From assembly GCA_030620095.1 (NCBI GenBank), contig JAUTXW010000556.1, positions 1,888,501 through 1,952,500 on the forward strand: a stretch of 64,000 nt of DNA, read 5' to 3'. The notes beneath the pieces were generated by a model. That model saw nothing but the letters and a program-made list of their open reading frames with translations. It did not search any database and was not told where the DNA came from. The position numbers and the translations under genes are program-made. Source of the DNA: Kuschelorhynchus macadamiae (lineage: Eukaryota > Arthropoda > Insecta > Coleoptera > Curculionidae). This document shows, one piece after another, positions 10,965-23,424 of the stretch (the stretch's first letter is position 1; each line of letters begins with the position of its first letter).

Positions 10965-13750
10965 GTTTAATACATTTAAATGTATGCTGGTGTTCAGTTA
11001 CGGCAGATTGAAAAATTTTTTTTTAATGTAAAGTTCATGTTCTTTGAATGTCGTGGATATTGAGGGTTATGTTTTCCCAGTATATACTTCTCTACAGGAG
11101 CAAAAAATTCTATATATTCCTTTTGTTTGATAACCCTCCTGGATCACTAGCGTGGCTATTTTTTCGGCTGTTGAAAGACTCGATTTTGGTGGTTTTGAAC
11201 TCTAATAATATCTTTGCTGGTGCATACCTTAGTCCATCAGCTTATTTTGCTGGCAAACTTTTTATTAACGGAAGGCACTGTGTTTTTTACGGGAATGCTT
11301 CTCGGGCAATTGGCAAAAGTTGGCCTTTGGAGAGGACGGAATTTTCTGCTCCGGTTAAGGGCATAGATGACAAGGTAACTACTATATTCTGCGGAGGTTT
11401 CAATGGGGTCTGTCATCTGAACAGATTTTTAGAGTTGTCTACATTGGTATGAAAAGAAGGAGCATTAATATCGCTCATTATTATGTTACTTCTTAAACTA
11501 GTTATGTCTAGTCTAATAAAGAGTTGAAAACATAATTTCTTCTGACCTACAGTAATTGAAAAAAACTCGTAAAGAGTAAATATGTAAAACACAAAGTAAT
11601 GTATTGTAATTTTAGAGCCCAAAATTTCAATTAAATATAAGAATAATGGCCGAGAGGCGCAGGTTCTCGAAAAGAAACTTATTATTTATCTTTAGCAGAA
11701 CGCCACTACCTCCAAATATATTAATCGTAATAATATAGCGATCATAGCGATATGTAACAAGAAAAAGTATAGAGTTGAAAATATCTTACTGTACGCAAAA
11801 TTCAGTAACACGAATGCTCTCGTAAGAGCAGGGCGTGACAGAGGTATAATAAAAATCAGCAGTAGTGGATTCAGAAGTCCGTGGCTCCAGGTAAAAATCA
11901 TTAAAACATGCTTATTACTCCTTTATGCTAGTTATATAACTATACCTTTTATATTACTTCGTCAGATTGATTACGTAGCGTTTTAAACTGTTATAGTCCT
12001 CCTCTTCTCTTAAACCAGAAATGATTTTCCGAACTGTATCTCAAATGAACGCTGCTTCAACTAAATCGACATATTTTTTTTGTTAAGCATTTGAAGCTAA
12101 ATTTACTTCATTTTCACTTTTAAACATAAAGAAGGTAATACAAATAAATTCAAAAATAGATTCAAAATTCTCCTGTCTTTTACAAAAATGGAGCTTCTTA
12201 AATTTCTTCTTTTTTAGATAATTTTAATTAATTTTTTTTTCTAACAGTGCTATTAAAACGTATAAAAACATACTGCCAGCAAGGTCTGAAAACGAGCAAT
12301 TTAGCATATCACTGGAAATAATTTCCACTGCTCAAATTTTTATGTTTGTTTAAGTGGTAATAAATTATTGAAACTTGACACATTTTTGGGCCAATGTTGA
12401 GGCTTTCGAACGATAAAAAAACGTATTTATGGATTATGCTGGTTTTTGGGGAGATATGGATGATAAGGTAGTGTCCCAAAAAAAAAATACGTTATTATGC
12501 ACTCCTTTACTGATAACTGTCGAAAAAAACTAACCGAGTTTGATAAAACTTTCAAAAAAAATGTTTTACTTTATAGTATTCCGAATCGTCTTTAAATTGG
12601 GCGGGATTAAAGGTTGGGAAATATTTATTTTTTTATTCTGTTAATTTTAGTTGGAAAATTAGCGTAACCTTGACGTCCTCTAACGCTTAAATAGCTGCAA
12701 TGTTCAGCAAAAACAAAAATTGGGCATATCTAGGAGAAAATAATACTAACTGCTTTTTAGTGTTTAAGACGTCTAAAGAAATTACATTTACCAGAGATTT
12801 TTCAAAAAAAAAATTTTTTTGGATGTATCTCCCGTAAAAATATTTTCTTTTGAAAAATAACTCGAAACAAAAATAATGAGGAGGCAAACCGCTTTTAAGA
12901 TTTACGCTAAAATAATTGTTCGCAAAAATATGAATTTTCTCTTTTTTTAGATTTTGTGGGCACTAACCATCACTAAAATCTATTATAATTTAGATGCTAT
13001 TTCTACAACTTTACAATTTATTATTGTTCCGTTTTTTACGAAAATCGGAGCTTTTCAGAAACATCGGTTATCCTTAGGCAAAAATTTCCTGATCTGTCAA
13101 AAATGAATGAATAAAGATTTACTTAAATTTGATTTACTTTTAACGGTTTTAAAACAATTCCTTGGGTATTTTCGAGATTGGCTGGATGTAATTTGGATGC
13201 TTCTAAGTAGTTAACCAAATTTTGGAACAGAATGATCTCGAGAATCTGGGAAGATTTGATTAAGAAAATTGGCCGTCATATTCTATGTATAGTAAATGCT
13301 TATATTGGTTTCTATCCAGTCCTAGTCGAGATACGCATGTTTTTGGAGCAGTTCTAGTATCAACCCCTTGTGTGATCGATTGATTGATTTACTTTAAAGA
13401 GTTTTTCCAAGTCCATTGTTCACCTTTTGCAATCCGATAACGCTATTTTTTATATAAGCAAATTAAGTTTAAAATCTTATATTTTGATATATAACTTAAT
13501 AGCACGAAATAAAACGCTAGTGTATGTATATAAAGTTTAGAGCATTTTAATACCAAGCCACGATTTAGAGTCAAATAAAAGCATATTTCCATATGAATTT
13601 TGCTCAGAAATTAAAGTTTTGTTTGTTTATCCGATGTAACAAATTAGTGGAAGATAATATTAATAGAAGCCAAATGTTTATTAAATAACATAGAAAAGCC
13701 GCAAATTGTGAAACTAATACCAAAAAATTGTGTGGTTATTGATCACTGGC
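10965..13750. other. intergenic; one 134-codon ORF of unknown nature
   Basis: The ORF at 11048-11452 (+) is less AT-rich than its surroundings but has no motif, signal or homology that I recognise, and may be chance. The rest is AT-rich DNA with no coding family. The stretch at about 12250-12960 looks like degraded transposon terminal sequence but no partner was found. Confidence 0.4.
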
Positions 13751-13795
13751 ATATTTAGGGGCGGACAAAGGGGGCAAAGGCCCCCCCCAGAGCTA
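13751..13795 (+). repeat. hAT-like terminal sequence, solitary
   Basis: TAGGGGCGGAC followed by AAAGGGGGC and a run of eight C's resembles the termini of some insect hAT elements (AGGGGCG start). No matching right end or 8-bp duplication was found. Confidence 0.3.
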
Positions 13796-14633
13796 GTAAC
13801 CAAAGCAAAATATTTAAAAGTAACAATTATTTTCTAGTACTTTACGATTTTATAAGTGAAACCCTTTTTTTTAGTCGTCGCTGATTTTGATGGGTGTTAA
13901 CAAATGCCAAAGACCTTTTTTGCAAGGAGTGCAAAAAGTGTAACAAAAGTAATAGTTTTGCGAACGGTACACACCAGAAATCTTAATGTCATGTATTGCT
14001 ATGCGTTATAACATACATTTTTACAACCAACTTGTTAACAGCTGAGGTGGCCGTATGATTTAGACACCTGAAGTGGTCCTATGGTCTAAAGTGTCGCTTG
14101 ATCGACGGAGCTACAAAGTAATACAGGATAGAATCCCGCAAGATGAAAATGTTTTCTTTTGTTTTTATAAAAAATATGCAAACTGATATTATTATTACTA
14201 CAGATTTAAAATTTTCTCTCTTAGATTATGAATTAAACATCATGATATTTTACTTAAAGAATAAAATCGAGTGAGCCTCCTAGGAAAAAAGGAAATTTTT
14301 TTGAACATAATAGTATTAATAAAGAATAACAGGATATATTCAATTAATAAAACACGAATATGTCATTAATTGTATATTTAGGAGAGTCATGGCACAGAGT
14401 GACGTCCTAGCCAAGTAATCGGTGCGGACGTATATGTGCCCCGCGAATAATTCATGGGTAGAAAAAAAAAAAAGATAGTTTTTGGCCTATAATCGTGAAA
14501 CGGACCACCGTATCCGCAACGTTAACGCTTTGTCGTATGTATTTCCAGGTCCCGCAACTTTTTCGCGATACGTGTTTTTTCGATAGAGGCGACACGGTTC
14601 GGACGCAATCGGTGCGGACGTATTAGTCTTTAC

Positions 14634-15049
14634 GATATATGTATCTATCGTTCGAATGCATCGTCAACATATAGCGATTTTAGCAGGAATCCAAAGCAGC
14701 TCTCTGAATAATAATATCAAGTCGGGATAGTTTTTAATTTGTATTTGCTTTTTGCTTGTCTGTTTTTTATTATTATAAATTTCCTAATTTTTATAAATAG
14801 TCATTCCTGAAAAATGTTGTTAAGATTGAAATAGTTAACTTGTCTTCCCTGGAACTTGAACCCAGGGCCTTTCGCATTCTAGACAAATGCTCTGACCGTT
14901 GAACCACGAACTAGCTGAACAACCAGCTAGGACAGTTTAACTAATTCAATTTTATGTTAGTGGATTATAATTATTATGCTTTGGATTCCTGCTGAAGTTG
15001 CTAGATGTCGACGATGGATTCGGGTGATAGATACATAGATCGTAATAAC
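14634..15049. repeat. 70-bp inverted repeat pair enclosing SINE sequence
   Basis: Bases 14978-15049 (GCTTTGGATTCCTGCTG and on, through GATAGATACATA) reappear inverted at 14634-14706 with scattered differences. The two arms are separated by about 270 bp that hold the minus-strand SINE. The word ATCGGTGCGGACGTAT also occurs twice, at about 14419 and 14608. Confidence 0.7.
14765..14935 (-). mobile_element. tRNA-derived SINE copy
   Basis: On the minus strand, bases 14912-14841 fold like a tRNA. There is an A-box-like TGGTTCAACGG, a D stem GTTC/GAGC, an anticodon arm with loop CTAGAAT (anticodon position AGA), and a T arm CTGGG-TTCAAGT-TCCAG. The B box is near consensus. The acceptor stem does not pair, so this is a tRNA-derived head rather than a functional tRNA. 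A short AT-rich body follows, ending GGAAATTTATAATAATAAAA. A second copy with the same body and end lies inverted at 15150-15312. Confidence 0.6.
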
Positions 15050-15149
15050 TAATAATCATGAATGAGTTCAGTTCCTATTTAAGAACCTTATCGGTCTGTA
15101 GTCGCCGAAGGCTGCAATACCGTAATACTCCACTAACATAAAATTGAAT

Positions 15150-15312
15150 AGGTTAAATTATCGTAGTTGGTTGCTGGGCTTACGGTCTTAGTTGTTGGGT
15201 TCATGGTGTCCCAACGAAAACTAGTTAACTTTTTCAATTTTAATAAAATATGTCTGACATTCTGAATAAAAACAAATTGGGGAAATTTATAATAATAAAA
15301 TACAGGAATTCA
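15150..15312 (+). mobile_element. second SINE copy, opposite orientation
   Basis: The body (AGTTAACTTTTTCAAT and on) and the 3' end (AAATTTATAATAATAAAA) match the minus-strand SINE at 14765-14935. The head has a weaker tRNA-like pattern around TGGTTGCTGGGC and GGGTTCATGG. Left of it, 15133-15166 is the inverse of 14934-14963 (TTCAATTTTATGTTAGTGGA core). Confidence 0.5.
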
Positions 15313-16690
15313 AAAAGTTGCTCCAATTTTTTATGTCGGTTTGACTGTGACAAAGTGACAAATAGCAGCCATGTTATTAAAAAAATAATTGAATAGGAAT
15401 TTGCTGTAGAATGGATTATTAATGTCGATTGATATAAATATATTTGTACAAATTTAATTGTTTTTAATTAGTTTTTTTTGTATGGCCCTTTTGGCTTAGG
15501 CCTTCGGTCGCCGGACTGAACTACCCGTTGAAATGTCTGTCACTGACAATCAGTTTTGTTACGGAGTCTACGTACATTTTGATAATAAGTAATTTCGTGT
15601 CTAATTTTGCCTCTTTTTTACGCATTTATGTAGGCCCAAAACTATGTTTATATTTGATTCACTGCATTATGTAGGCTAAGGTTGTATCGCATAATTTCTT
15701 AATTAAGCTATGTATGATATTTGGTTGCATCTTACTAACTAGAAGCCAGAAGGCACGTATTTCCTTTATTTTACGCCTCGACTCCGGGAAAGTGAAGCCC
15801 TATTACATACACTGCAACAAAAAGTTTACTCAATTCGCTTGGATAATTGGCAAACATTAATTAAGTCTTGTCAGCGCATAATTTCGAAAGTTTATTAAAT
15901 TTGCAGGGGAGAGAAAAACACGGGAAACACCTGAGAAAACTCAGTTGATGTATTGAAAACAAAACTTCGCGGAAAACCGTTTCCGCGAAAAGTTTCGGAA
16001 AATATGTTTATTAATTCCGCCTGTTTTCTCTTAGCATTCCTTTGAAAAGGGCCTTTGTTTAGGTGACGCAAAAGTCGTAATATCATTGTTAAGTTTTTTT
16101 GTTATAAACGTTTTGATCTTTTTCTTTAAACATGGAGAGTTTCCGCAGTTTTAAGCTTTTTCTGTAGGTAGCTTTTTTAGGGACGATTGTTTGGCCTTTT
16201 GACTGTTGTTGAAGTGAAAGATAAAATCTCTTTAATATATATTCTCAAAATTCTTAAAATATATCCGCATCAGATTTGGCATGGCCTCGAAAATATCTTA
16301 CTGGCAGTATTCTTGGAAATCTGTATGCGGTTTGTACGTGGACTTTGTCAAAGCGGGTGGATTTGACATTTCGATTACGGAAAAGTTTAACTTAACCTAC
16401 CTTAAGTGGAGACTATATTGTTCGTTTGTTTCTTTATGTGTCTACTTAGATCAATTTAGCAATATGCGTGTTTATAGTAGAATCTTTATTTTATGAAATT
16501 ATGCCTACCCTCTTCCATTTATCCCATTCTGGCTTGCAGCCAGAGACTGCATTGGATATTTCGGCCAAGTCTTGCTAGATTTACTAAGCTAAATTTTTTT
16601 TTGAGCGTGAGTCTGATTTAATAATTAAACTTATTATACTACTTGAAGCGACTTGAAGTTTAGAAAAAAACTAAATAAAAAATGAGAAAA
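15313..16690. other. intergenic, no gene recognised
   Basis: The short ORFs at 15895-16086 and 16281-16496 show no family features. Confidence 0.5.
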
Positions 16691-16699
16691 TGTCCTTAA

Positions 16700-18369
16700 C
16701 ATGAAACTTTAAACGAAAGGCGAAACTCCAAAAATCAATGTTTTTTTATAAAAATCTCTTTATTTCTTTCATATTTTAACTGTCAAAATATTATTGCAAT
16801 GTTGCCACAGTTTCTTCTTTAATGTGATTGATGGACTGGGATAAAACTAAATTTAATTTATGAGCAAAACAATGGACAAACACAGCACTTGGGTAAGTTT
16901 CTCGAACTTTAGCTAGCTAATTGTCCTACCATCACTGCAGCTCCATCATAGCTTTGAGCAACTAATTTTTTCTCTCCATTAATTTCTTTAGTAACGTTAT
17001 AAACTACGGTATATAATGCATCTGCTGTACGATTTTCGGACACATTCTTAAAACCTAAAAATCGCTCTTGAATACTTCCGTCTGTTTTAACGTAGCGTGT
17101 TACTATAGATAATTAGCTAAAATTGGTGATATCAGTTGTTTTGTCCAGAACAATAGTAATGAACCGCTCCTCGCCAATCCCCTGCTTAATTCTTTTTAGA
17201 ATAATGGTTGCAACAGCGGAAATTAAATCATTCTGGATTCGATTCGACGTTGCGCGAAAAACGCTAGACTGCTCTAAATAATTTTTTAAGCAATCATCAT
17301 ATTTAGCCATTAAACTAAGTAAATCTTGAAAATTTCCTCTATTTGAAGAAACCCTTGTTTCTCTAAATCCCAATTCGTGCTGTCCAAGAAAACAAACAAC
17401 ATCGATAAGTCTTCTTAATATTTGCCTATTTTTATCGACTAGTTCTTTGTGTTGGCGGTGACTAATTTCTAACTGTTTATTAAGAGCGTGTTCGATTCTG
17501 GTTTTGCAGAAGACTTTTTCTTTTATGACGGCCTGCAAATGCGCTTTGGACATAACGTGTCTTTTTACAGCTTTATGGAAATTGTTTAAATCGGAAAAAC
17601 CAGTGTAATTCCGGAGACCTTTTTTATTTTCAAAAAGTAAACATGGCCAACAAAATAATATACTTATATTTTCACACCCTGTTAAATTGTTCGTATTGTT
17701 TTTCTGGATAAAAATGTCTAATACAGTTTTTCATTTTTGTGGTTAAATTTTTCATAGGCAGTTTTGCCCTTGCTTTGGAAATTATTTGAGGTTAATCAGC
17801 AAAGTTTAATGTTAAAAATCCCTTTATTATTAGGACGCACACTACACATTCGCACATACTCTTCTTACTAAATTCTCCAACATTTTCAACGTTATTACCG
17901 ACAGCCGAAGTTGACGGTACGTGCATATCCACGTCCGTATTATTGTCTTCCATATCGCACCATGCACGAAGGGATGTACCTATCACACAACACACGGATA
18001 GCCGTTCAAACAAAGAACCTACTCCAACGATAGCTTCCGCCCCCATTTAAAGCACGCGACTGAAATGCAAAAATTGCAAACAGCCGGTGGAAAGTTCAAT
18101 AACCTCTGGCTCGATTCACAGGAAATCAAGCATACAGGAGTTGGCTGCAGAGAAGCTAGCGGCCCGCATAGGTTCTATTCGATTTTATTTCTCGGTCGAA
18201 GTCAAGGCCGCAGTTATTATGGGCTTGATAATTAAGATAATATTTTAGCATTTTTAATATAAACTAAACTAATGGTTTCCTATTTCAGGAATTACATTTT
18301 AGAAGATGTTTTGTAATTTTTTTTGGGGAAGCACTGCTTCCCTTGCTTCCATGGACTGCACGCCCCTGC
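16700..18369 (-). mobile_element. hAT transposon, 3'-truncated
   Basis: The right boundary reads, on the minus strand, CAGGGGCGTGCAGTCC followed by GGGAAGCAGTGCTTCCCC. This is a typical hAT terminus, and it lies about 410 bp upstream of the transposase start. The transposase relic runs in the expected direction. No matching left terminus is found near 16.5-16.8 kb, so the 3' end appears lost. Confidence 0.6.
16800..17960 (-). pseudogene. hAT-family transposase (ZMYM/DUF4371-like) remnant
   Basis: A plausible start lies near 17958 (MEDNNTDVDM). Around 17690-17580 the frame reads FCWPCLLFE, YTGFSDLNNF and VKRH. The ORF 17553-17113 continues MSKAHLQAV, GNFQDLLSLMAKYD, NRIQNDLISAVA and FITIVLDKTTDI, which holds the first catalytic Asp. 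Downstream come IQERFLGF, AQSYDGAAVM (second acidic site) and AVFVHCFAHKLNLVLSQS in a shifted frame near 16870-16810. This order is characteristic of DUF4371-type hAT transposases. The C-terminal dimerisation region is missing, and stops and frameshifts show that it is dead. Confidence 0.8.
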
Positions 18370-21300
18370 TCTCTTAACGTCAAAATGTTTATTAGTAGGG
18401 GTACAAGTTTAATGTGATCATAATTTGGAGAGTCAATAATGATAATTAAAAAGTTGTCCTAGCTACTTTTAACGGTGGCTCCGATTCTTTTGCAACTTAA
18501 TTTTTCACATAGCCCTCAGTTTTGATTTGAGCAGAAATATAATTTCTTTTAAATAAATTGGAGATCAACTTTGATGTAAAATCTAACCATCTAAAACTTT
18601 GAATATGTTTAATAGTGTGATAAGCAAATCTTCCCTTTTCATCAGCAATTATTGAATTTTCAGGGTTTACTTGTGAGGACTTAAAAAAAAGTCTGAAACT
18701 CGTTACTTATTACCGATGCGTTTGACGGTAGCTCATGTATCTTTTTTCCTAAATATCTGTTAACTTCGAAATATCTATTTCACCTTTGTTAATTTTGCAA
18801 ACCTTATATGGGACTAAGTTTGATTTGAGTTCCATAAACGGATGGTATTTTTGTACCTTCATATTAAAATGGTCCTTATCGTCTTGGAGCAATATTATAG
18901 GGGACTTGATTTATAGACAAGATCAAGGACAAAAACAAATACAGTTAAATAAAATATTTATATGCTCCGAGATGTCCCAACACAACTAAATATTTACGTT
19001 ATTTAGGCCTATTCCGTTTCCAAACTTGGACATTATTGACAGATATCAAACGACGTATGAATCTACCCAGTGGACTGAAATTTCGAGAAAAATGTCAAAA
19101 TATGTTAAAACTGATATGAATGATGAGTTTTGAGTTTGCTTTCAAAAACAAATACATTTGTAAGAACTTACAAAGATATTAAAGGACATAAAAACAATGT
19201 CTAAAAGTAAGAAAGGTCTTATTAAAGTGGGTACATATGGTTACCGTAAGTGTAACGCTCTTGGGAATACTATCGGGTTCTTTATAAAAAAAAAGTTCGA
19301 ATGTCAGCTTCGGCATTTACGCGAGTGTAATCGGAATATACTACTGGGATCATTTAAGCAAGACAATTCCAGGGTTTGGGGGACCAGGAGTCCAGAGATT
19401 CCGGGGCGTCAATTTCTTACTTCTCAATACAAAAAAAAATTAATTAAGGTCTTTTTTGGGCCATGATTATTTAATGACCTTAAAGGTTAAACAAACCTCG
19501 AGTTTTTTTCCCAAAATCAGAAGTTGCGATAGTGCTCACGGTTACAGGTATTGTGTTTAAGTTGTATTACTGTGGTACTTGAAAGTATCCAAGTTTACCC
19601 TGACTGCGACGCCGGCGCAGGTAACAGAGACATTATTACATTTTGTGGTCTATAGTTACAACCACTGCACAAGGGTTTGTTAGAATGTTCGCGAGTTCTA
19701 TGGAAGCTTTGCAAGAACGAAACAGTAAGAGTGCAGTATCAATTTTGGCGTCCATAGGTAGTTTCGAAACTCCGGTAGACGGTAATGATATCCAGGCAGA
19801 CGGTAATGATATCTAAAAATAGTGTTCTGAGATGGAAAAGTTGAGCGAAATGTTTGACTGGACGAACGGACTATGAGTTATTAGTGAGAAGTGCCCCTGG
19901 TCTTAAAAGAGAAGCAGCTGAAAGGATAATTCTCACCTTGGCATCCGCTAGAAAAATCACGATCGGATTCGTTCTTAATAAATTAGTTAGTAAGATAATC
20001 GTATTTTTAACGCGGTAAGAACTATAATATAGTAGAAAAGAGAGTTCAATTTACGATGAAGACATTCTTGCTATCTGTTTTGAAAATTAACATTTCCTTA
20101 TGAAACAAAGTCTTTGCGGGACGTAAACGTTAGTAGAGATTATACTGAAAAATTAAATTTATAAACGAACTGAAAGTACGCGTGTTTTATTAGGGAGAAA
20201 ATTTCTCCAGTCATTCCTGTATTATATCTTTTTTAGCCATGACTGTCAGGAAACGCCCAGCTTGGAGATGCACATAAGGTTGTTAAGCAACTAAAGTAAA
20301 CTAAGCAATAATCAAAAATAAAATAAAATTATTTATTGCAAATAAAATAATGATAAGTTCACAAGTTATAGGGTAGAACAAACAAAAATGAAATCTAATT
20401 TGACTGCAGAATTGTGGTTAGGATTAAAATTATTATAAACAATACATAAAACTAACTAATTATGGTAAGGCAACAACGCCTGTCTTGAATTTAAAATTTT
20501 CGTTAACAATACAACATCCATAATATCCTTGAATAATTTGAGGAAATACTTTTTGTATTACTGGCATTTATTAAAGGCTTGGCGTTAATTTAAGGTATAA
20601 AGATATCGCACAACGGCACAGAAGTTGCATTCAAATAAATTAAGTTATCTTGCTTTGCAAATAAAAGCACTAAAAGTTCCGTGCGCCTTTTCTCATAAAT
20701 GCTATCAGCATTATTTAGTTTTAAGTCACGTATTCGATTAAAATGATATTAAGTAACTTTGTTTATGAGAAGAGAGGATTAGTATGGATATTTATGCGTG
20801 CTCACTAAGAAAATATTTTATCTAAATGCTAAAAGATATCGGAGTATGTTTAAATTCTCGATGTGGGTCACTGACAGCATTAGTCTAGCGAACGAGTCGG
20901 GTGACCTTAAAAAACGCGCGGATGTTTATTATTATTATTATTAAAAATTATCTCAATTTAATAACCAAATATCGAAAAGCTAAGTTTTTCAACAAAAAAC
21001 AGGAGATACTTTTTTTAAAATTGAGTCAAAATTGGGTATATTTTTTTAAATATTCTATGCTATTGCATAATTCATTTATTTTCAGATAGCTAATCTATCT
21101 GGTTATAACTTTTTGTTTGTAATAGTTGCTATCGGACTTCTCCCGCACCACCCTGAGTAATTGGTGTACAGATACAGGGTGTTCAAGTTTCGATGACTTC
21201 AACAAATTTTCGTTATTAGGTAAGTATTAGAAAAGACAGGGAGTTAAGGTTTTCACGACATTGTACTATTTTTTTCGCATAACTCACGGAGCCGTAACTA

Positions 21301-21577
21301 AAATTCTTACAGTCGGCTTTACTTCTGAGATACAGGATAAAATAGATACCTTTGAAAAATAAAGCTATAAAAATAATATTAAGCGGAATATGTGACAAAA
21401 GTGTTTTTGAACCGGAATATAGGATAGGTCCCTGTACAATCCTTAAGGGAAATAGCTTTCAGTCCCTTTTTCTCTAGAAATTTGGTATTAGTAAATTCTC
21501 AATCTCTGATCACAAGTTTTAAGGACCCCAACTCAATGCAACGACTGGTGTCAAAGTTGGAATTTTGGTGTTTTATA
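18370..21577. other. intergenic with minor repeats
   Basis: No gene recognised. At 19772-19816 the word AGACGGTAATGATATC occurs twice in tandem. At about 21174 TACAGGGTGTTCAAG resembles the outer end of a mariner-like TIR but no partner is evident. Confidence 0.4.
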
Positions 21578-23424
21578 CAGAGTGTCACTAAATTTCAGCT
21601 GCGTATAGTGCTATAAAAAATTCTATGAAAATAAGTTCGTAAATGTTTTGTTTTTAAGATACTGAGTGTCTAAATTTTCATATTTTTTAGTGAACATTTC
21701 TAAAAATAATGTATTTACATTTGGCATAGAATATGTGGTGATCCATGTCTACCGTAAGGGTATAACAAGTTTTCGAAAAATCTACAGGGTATAACTTTTT
21801 TCTGAGTCGTGACACTATTGACCTTTTTTAGAAGTTAGTTAGTAGCATGTCCATTCGTGCACAGGATACTTTACTGTCAAAATGCATCAACAAAACAACT
21901 TTATTTGTCCCTAACTAGCTTTACAGTAGAGTTATAAAAAAAACATTTTTTAGTTAAGTAGGTCATGATTATTGTTCTATTTCAGAAGTGATTTTATCGT
22001 GGAAACTGTTCTTTCATTCTCGCACTTTTTAATTTTTTGCATTTAGTTTCTAGCTTCAAATTTTGTTTGAGTTTATCAGTTTCCATTATCAATGAAAATG
22101 AATCATACAACAGCTGAATTAGCTGATTTGCATTTCATGTGCGGGTTGGCAGATGGAAATAACCAGGAGACCTCTTCGTTTATATGAGGATCGTTTAAGC
22201 CAAGGAGAAACGATTATGAGCGTAACAGAACTATTGGTACTCCAGAACTTGTAGAATGAATATTAAGAATTGTCGAAAATGAGCCTTCTGTTTCTGTAAG
22301 GAGGATAAGTCTACGTGAAGGCGTAAATCGTCAAGCCGTTTGGTTTACTTTGCATAAGCAATTAATGTACCACTGTCACCTACAAAGGTACAAGCTTTAA
22401 TGTCAACTGACTTTCTTTCGAGAAGTAATTTTTTCACTAAATTTTCGTAGAAATCATTACTGGACTGACCTAAATCCTCATGTTATTTTTGAAGGTCCAC
22501 ATCAAGTTAGATTTTCCCTGAGTGCATGGATAGGCATCTTGAAAGATAAACCTCTCGGACCAGTTTTTCCGCTAAATAAGTAAGGCACTATTTATGTTGT
22601 ATTCTTTGTAATGACAAGTTTGAATTATTTTAGGTTGAGGGGGGGACACTATTTCAATTTTTAAAATGATGTGTTGCCGGCTTTATTGGAAGATACTCCA
22701 TTAGCTGACCGGAATAGAATATGGTTTCTTCATGATGGGGCATCACTCAATTTTTAGTACGCCGTGCCCATTATAGATGAAAGTCATATGGCGGCATTTT
22801 ATTCAAGGATGCGAGGATATTAGAAGCATGCTAGGGTTATTTCGACGTGCTCATTTTAACTGGAATAGAATCTTTTTCACCTTGTGATGTTGAGCACCAA
22901 TTTTTAGTTTTAGTTTCATTTTCATTATACACTTTTTTGGTATAATTATTAAAAAAAAATAAGTTCTTCATCTTCGCCATTTAAACTAATTTCATACTAG
23001 AAATGATGTTAGCGAAGGTTACTTAGCTGTAACGATTAGGTAAGTTTAAATTTGTTTTAGAGCTTTAAGTTAGGCAAATATAAAATTGTTGTGTAATGCA
23101 CTTTAACTGTCAAGTTTCCTGTGCACGAATGGACATTCTGCTAAATAACTTCTAAACGGTAAAAAATATCGAAATAAAGTAAGATTCCAAGAAGTTAGGG
23201 AACACAATGAACACTCTGATTTTTTAATTGGAAACAGCCAAAAAGTAAGACCCTGCAGATTTTTTTGAGTACTTATTATACTGTGCCAAATATAAATAAA
23301 ATATCTCTAGAAATATTCATGTTGCGTAAAAAATAAATGAAAAATATGAAAACTTGGACACCTTGTATCTTGAAAACGAATTTTTTTATTATATTATATG
23401 CCGCTGATATTTCGGACACTTATT
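21578..23424 (+). mobile_element. mariner-like transposon with about 0.4-kb terminal inverted repeats
   Basis: The left arm (21578 to about 21905) and right arm (about 23090-23424, inverted) align through many blocks. Outer AGTGTC-AATTTCAGC matches AGTGTCC-AATATCAGC; the inner block GTCCATTCGTGCACAGGA is shared exactly. Both ends abut TA, the target of Tc1/mariner elements. A decayed transposase lies between the arms in plus orientation. Confidence 0.75.
22098..22790 (+). pseudogene. Tc1/mariner-type transposase remnant
   Basis: An ATG at 22098 starts MNHTTAELADLHFMCGLADGN, matching the N-terminal helix-turn-helix region of insect mariner-like transposases with that architecture. It continues in broken frames with GTPELVE, VENEPSVSVRRIS, DLNPHV, LPALLEDTPLADRNRIW and FLHDGA, the last holding the second catalytic Asp. 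The first catalytic DE motif is not recognisable. Between PLN and LRGGHYFNF there is a 54-bp insertion with GTAAGG and TTTTAG ends (22580-22633). Removing it conceptually keeps the frame. Numerous stops remain. Confidence 0.65.

Noticed and set aside
11048..11452. 134-codon plus-strand ORF as a real gene
   Set aside because: No recognisable family, splice context or regulatory signal; retained only as a note in the intergenic entry.
14840..14912. Functional tRNA-Ser(AGA) gene
   Set aside because: The acceptor stem does not pair and the long variable arm expected for serine tRNAs is absent; better explained as a SINE head.
13755..18369. A single hAT element bounded by the AGGGGCG ends at 13755 and 18369
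   Set aside because: The sequences inside the two ends differ and the flanking octamers do not match.
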